64,000 nt of DNA, from the NCBI GenBank assembly GCA_037349105.1, contig JAYJMM010000100.1, forward strand, positions 2,257,001 to 2,321,000, given 5' to 3'. Under the pieces are notes generated by a model. The model was given only the letters and a program-made list of their open reading frames with translations, was not told the origin of the DNA and did not search any database. The stretch is from Limnomonas spitsbergensis (lineage: Eukaryota; Chlorophyta; Chlorophyceae; Chlamydomonadales). Shown here one piece after another: positions 61,718 through 64,000 of the stretch. How positions within the stretch are numbered: position 1 is the first letter of the stretch; the number at the start of each line of letters is the position of its first letter. The translations under genes were made by a program, and so were the position numbers.

Positions 61718-62357
61718 TCTAAGTCACACTCTGCCGTTTTTTCGGCTTGGGTGGAGGCGGTTGACGGCATGTGCAATGGAGAGCTCGTCGTGTGGCACAA
61801 GCTGCTCGGCAGTCGCATGTGCGATGGAGATCAAGAGACTCTGGAGATCCACATCAACAGTGGCCTAATTTATTTCGAGGGCATCAAGGGCAAGGTGGCA
61901 CGATATAGTCTTTGGGGCCATCATATCATATCACATCAGCAATATGATATAATATAGTAAAATATGATATGATGTGGTATCAACTTCTCCATGCATGGGC
62001 ATGGGAATGGTGAATTGGTAAAGAGTTGGGAAAGGGCTCTTCTTCCATGCCAACCGTTCTACGCCAGAATGGGCCGAGTTGTTGCAAGATTTTGCGACAC
62101 ATAAAGTATTTACCTGGTAAAATGTGGATGCATGGTCGCATGGTGACCCTTGGGCCGTAGGGGTCAGTGGGACCGCTCGCATGCTGCATGCTGCCATGTC
62201 AGTCAGTATGTGAATGGGGTCAAGTGTAGTGCACCTGCCGAATGCATGGGCTTGTTCTTTGTAAATTCTGCAGTTTTTAGGCTGAAACCATTTTTTGATT
62301 GCAAAATATGATTGAGCCAAAACACCCTATCATCACATCATATCCATATCGTGCTAC
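61718..62357. other. No supported gene
   Basis: Contains an ATATGATATGATGT-type AT repeat (61920-61985). The plus-strand frame 61751-61910 reads VVWHKLLGSR and LEIHINSGLIYFEGIKGK, coding-like but with no clear splice sites. Confidence 0.3.
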
Positions 62358-62426
62358 CTTCATCAAGGGCAGGGGCAGTTCTGATGGCGGCGAGTTTGAG
62401 GTCCTCCTTGGCTTGAGTCATAAAAT
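62358..62426 (-). CDS. Orphan candidate exon
   Basis: Acceptor TAATCTGCAG, 69 bp, donor GATGAAG/GTAGCA on the minus strand. It encodes FMTQAKEDLKLAAIRTAPAL (DE). The composition is exon-like and both sites are canonical. It may belong to an upstream gene or be an early exon of the hypothetical gene at 59594-61276. No family recognised. Confidence 0.3.
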
Positions 62427-62644
62427 CTGCAGATTAAACAATGGTGACATCAGATAAAAGGGGTGAGACCCGACGGGTCTCATGCTGTGAGCTGTGTGAG
62501 GGCACCAACTGGCACGGCCGCACGGGAGGCAACTGGCAGCATGCGTGGCAGACATCAGGCGCGTCACAACTTCATGGGCAGGAAGAGCAGGCAGGCGCGG
62601 CAGCCAGCAAGTACCGTAGAGCGACTTTGACACCGCTCGTAATT

Positions 62645-63725
62645 AAATAATTATTGGGGTGCGCGGATATGGCTGCGCGCTAATATCAATTAAAAAAATC
62701 GCCGCTGCGCGGAGCGTCAGTCAGGTGCCCAAACAGCTGTTTTGGGGGTGCGCGGTATGAATTAAAAACAGCAGTTTTTACAAAAAAAAATCGAGCGCTA
62801 GCGAGACTGTTTGATTCGACGTCCGTTCAGCCAACTTTGGCAAGTGTGCCCAAATAGCCCTGCATAGTAACACTACTGGTGACTCAGATGAGCACTAACG
62901 GTACTCGTAGCTAGCATTACTGCTCAGTTCAGCCTCCATCAACTCGGCTCGCTAGTCGAATCGCCAACACCTATCCTCAGCATGCGTGGCTTTCCAATCC
63001 TCCTCATCCTCAGTGGTGGCGTAGAGCACTTTGCCGAGCATAATCCCGTTCGTAAAACGGTTGTACGGGTTGTGTCACCTGATGTCCATGCGGCATCCTT
63101 GCATGTGACATAATCTGGTCAATAAAACAACCATATATATTAAACATCTTTAAGAAAACTAGTGAGCTCCGTCAGCCAACAGGAGTAGACCAGGAACGCA
63201 GAGGCAAGGAAGCGAAGGGAGGAGGCGGAGGCTGACGCTCGTGAGGATGCCCGGGCGATGGGGCTGGCGACACCGGTGCCGAAGGAGCATGTTGGACGCC
63301 CTCCCAAAACCACGCACCAACTAGTACCACGCGCGGTCATTATGTCTCCAGGCAGAACTTGCTAGGGTCCCCGAGGCGTAGATGGCTAGAGCACCCCCAA
63401 ATGACAAACTTGATCTTCAAAACGGTACAGCGACACACGAGCTATCGCGAGGCCGTCAGGGCGCTGAAGCATCGCATGTCGGTTCTCTTCGACGGCTTGA
63501 ACGAGCGAGTCCACTGTCCGGGGCAGGGTTTTAACCAAGTTTTACTGTACTGGCTGAAAGTGCTGTGCGGAAGGAAATTTAAATTATTTCCAGTCATGCG
63601 CGATGTAAAATTAGATTAACTGCTTCGCGACGTCAAATTAAATTAAAATCTCGTCGTTGCGCGACCGTTTGTAAAAACTCATTTTAGCTCCGCGACGAAA
63701 AACTCTTTTTTTTTGGTGCGCGGAG
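62645..63725. other. AT-richer, probably transposon-derived stretch
   Basis: A GCGCG word next to AATTAAAA recurs about five times (62653, 62688, 62760, 63630, 63690), as does a TTTTTACAAA/TTTGTAAAAA pair. The plus-strand frame at 63175-63340 has a charged stretch (ARKRREEAEADAREDARAMG) followed by HVGRPPK, typical of element proteins but with no recognised domain. Base composition differs from the genes around it. Confidence 0.35.
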
Positions 63726-64000
63726 TCTAAGGCGTTCTACGGTATGGAAGGCAGCAGGTGCGGCAGGCGAGGCAGGAATCAGGCGCAACAGGCGCAGGCA
63801 GGCGCCAAGCGCATCAGGTTGCACGCACGTGGTCCAAGCCAGCCCTGAATCAAAAATGGCCAGAGAGTGCTTAGGCCACTTGACCGTGGGAGAATGTTGA
63901 GGAGGGCGCCATGGATGGCGCACAAGGCTCTGCTGCTAGGCAGGCGCAGGCAGGCAGAACCTCGGAAAGAGGCTCGATGTAGAGGGAGTATCCGTATCCA
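63726..64000. repeat. GGCAGGCG-rich sequence
   Basis: Short irregular repeats of GGCGCAGGCAGG-type words, also seen near 62575-62600. No gene supported. Confidence 0.4.

Noticed and set aside
61751..61957. Plus-strand ORF with LEIHINSGLIYFEGIKGK
   Set aside because: Coding-like stretch, but the candidate donor is poor, no acceptor or partner exon was found and no family is recognised.

Overview
The window reads as nuclear DNA of a green alga, most likely a chlamydomonadalean (volvocine or Haematococcus-like). The evidence is GC-rich, intron-dense genes with GT-AG introns, a topoisomerase 3-alpha of the green-plant type ending in a CCHC zinc knuckle, RING-CH proteins with long Ala/Gly/Ser tails, and a repeat load far above the coding load. 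The species assignment is inference. There are no operons, rRNA or tRNA genes, and no bacterial or organellar signature.

Layout. 1-1721 (+): the 3' end of a protein phosphatase 1 inhibitor gene (PPP1R11/inhibitor-3 type), its last intron filled by a 31-32-bp minisatellite. 2180-3434: 5'-truncated LINE copies. 4553-7912 (-) and 14509-16891 (-): two paralogous RING-CH (RINGv) genes, 413 and 601 codons, sharing a second conserved module of unknown function. Between them, 10464-12182 (+) is a broken DDE-type transposase related to one common in mushroom genomes. 17.8-19.07 kb: degenerate repeats at the end of the next gene.

19081-58536 (-): one complete topoisomerase 3-alpha gene. I could join 23 exons in phase, every junction GT-AG, from the start codon at 58536 to the stop at 19081-19083. 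They encode 960 residues: Toprim, the catalytic Tyr366, two C4 zinc ribbons, an RGG linker and a CCHC knuckle. Only 2,883 bp of 39.5 kb are coding. The introns hold large arrays (15-bp x about 150, 59-bp x about 84, 22-bp x about 119). The striking point is that at least 19 of the 23 exons have one to eleven degenerate copies of their own 5' or 3' edge, splice site included, in the adjoining intron. A second gene (59594-61276, -) shows the same pattern.

59182-61276 (-): a hypothetical protein with an acidic then basic tail, and a possible 126-codon ORF. 61625-61717: a MITE-like element with perfect 13-bp inverted ends. 62.6-63.7 kb: an AT-richer stretch that looks transposon-derived.

The very long ORFs (1,880, 944, 908, 868 and 781 codons) are all tandem-repeat translations and are not genes.
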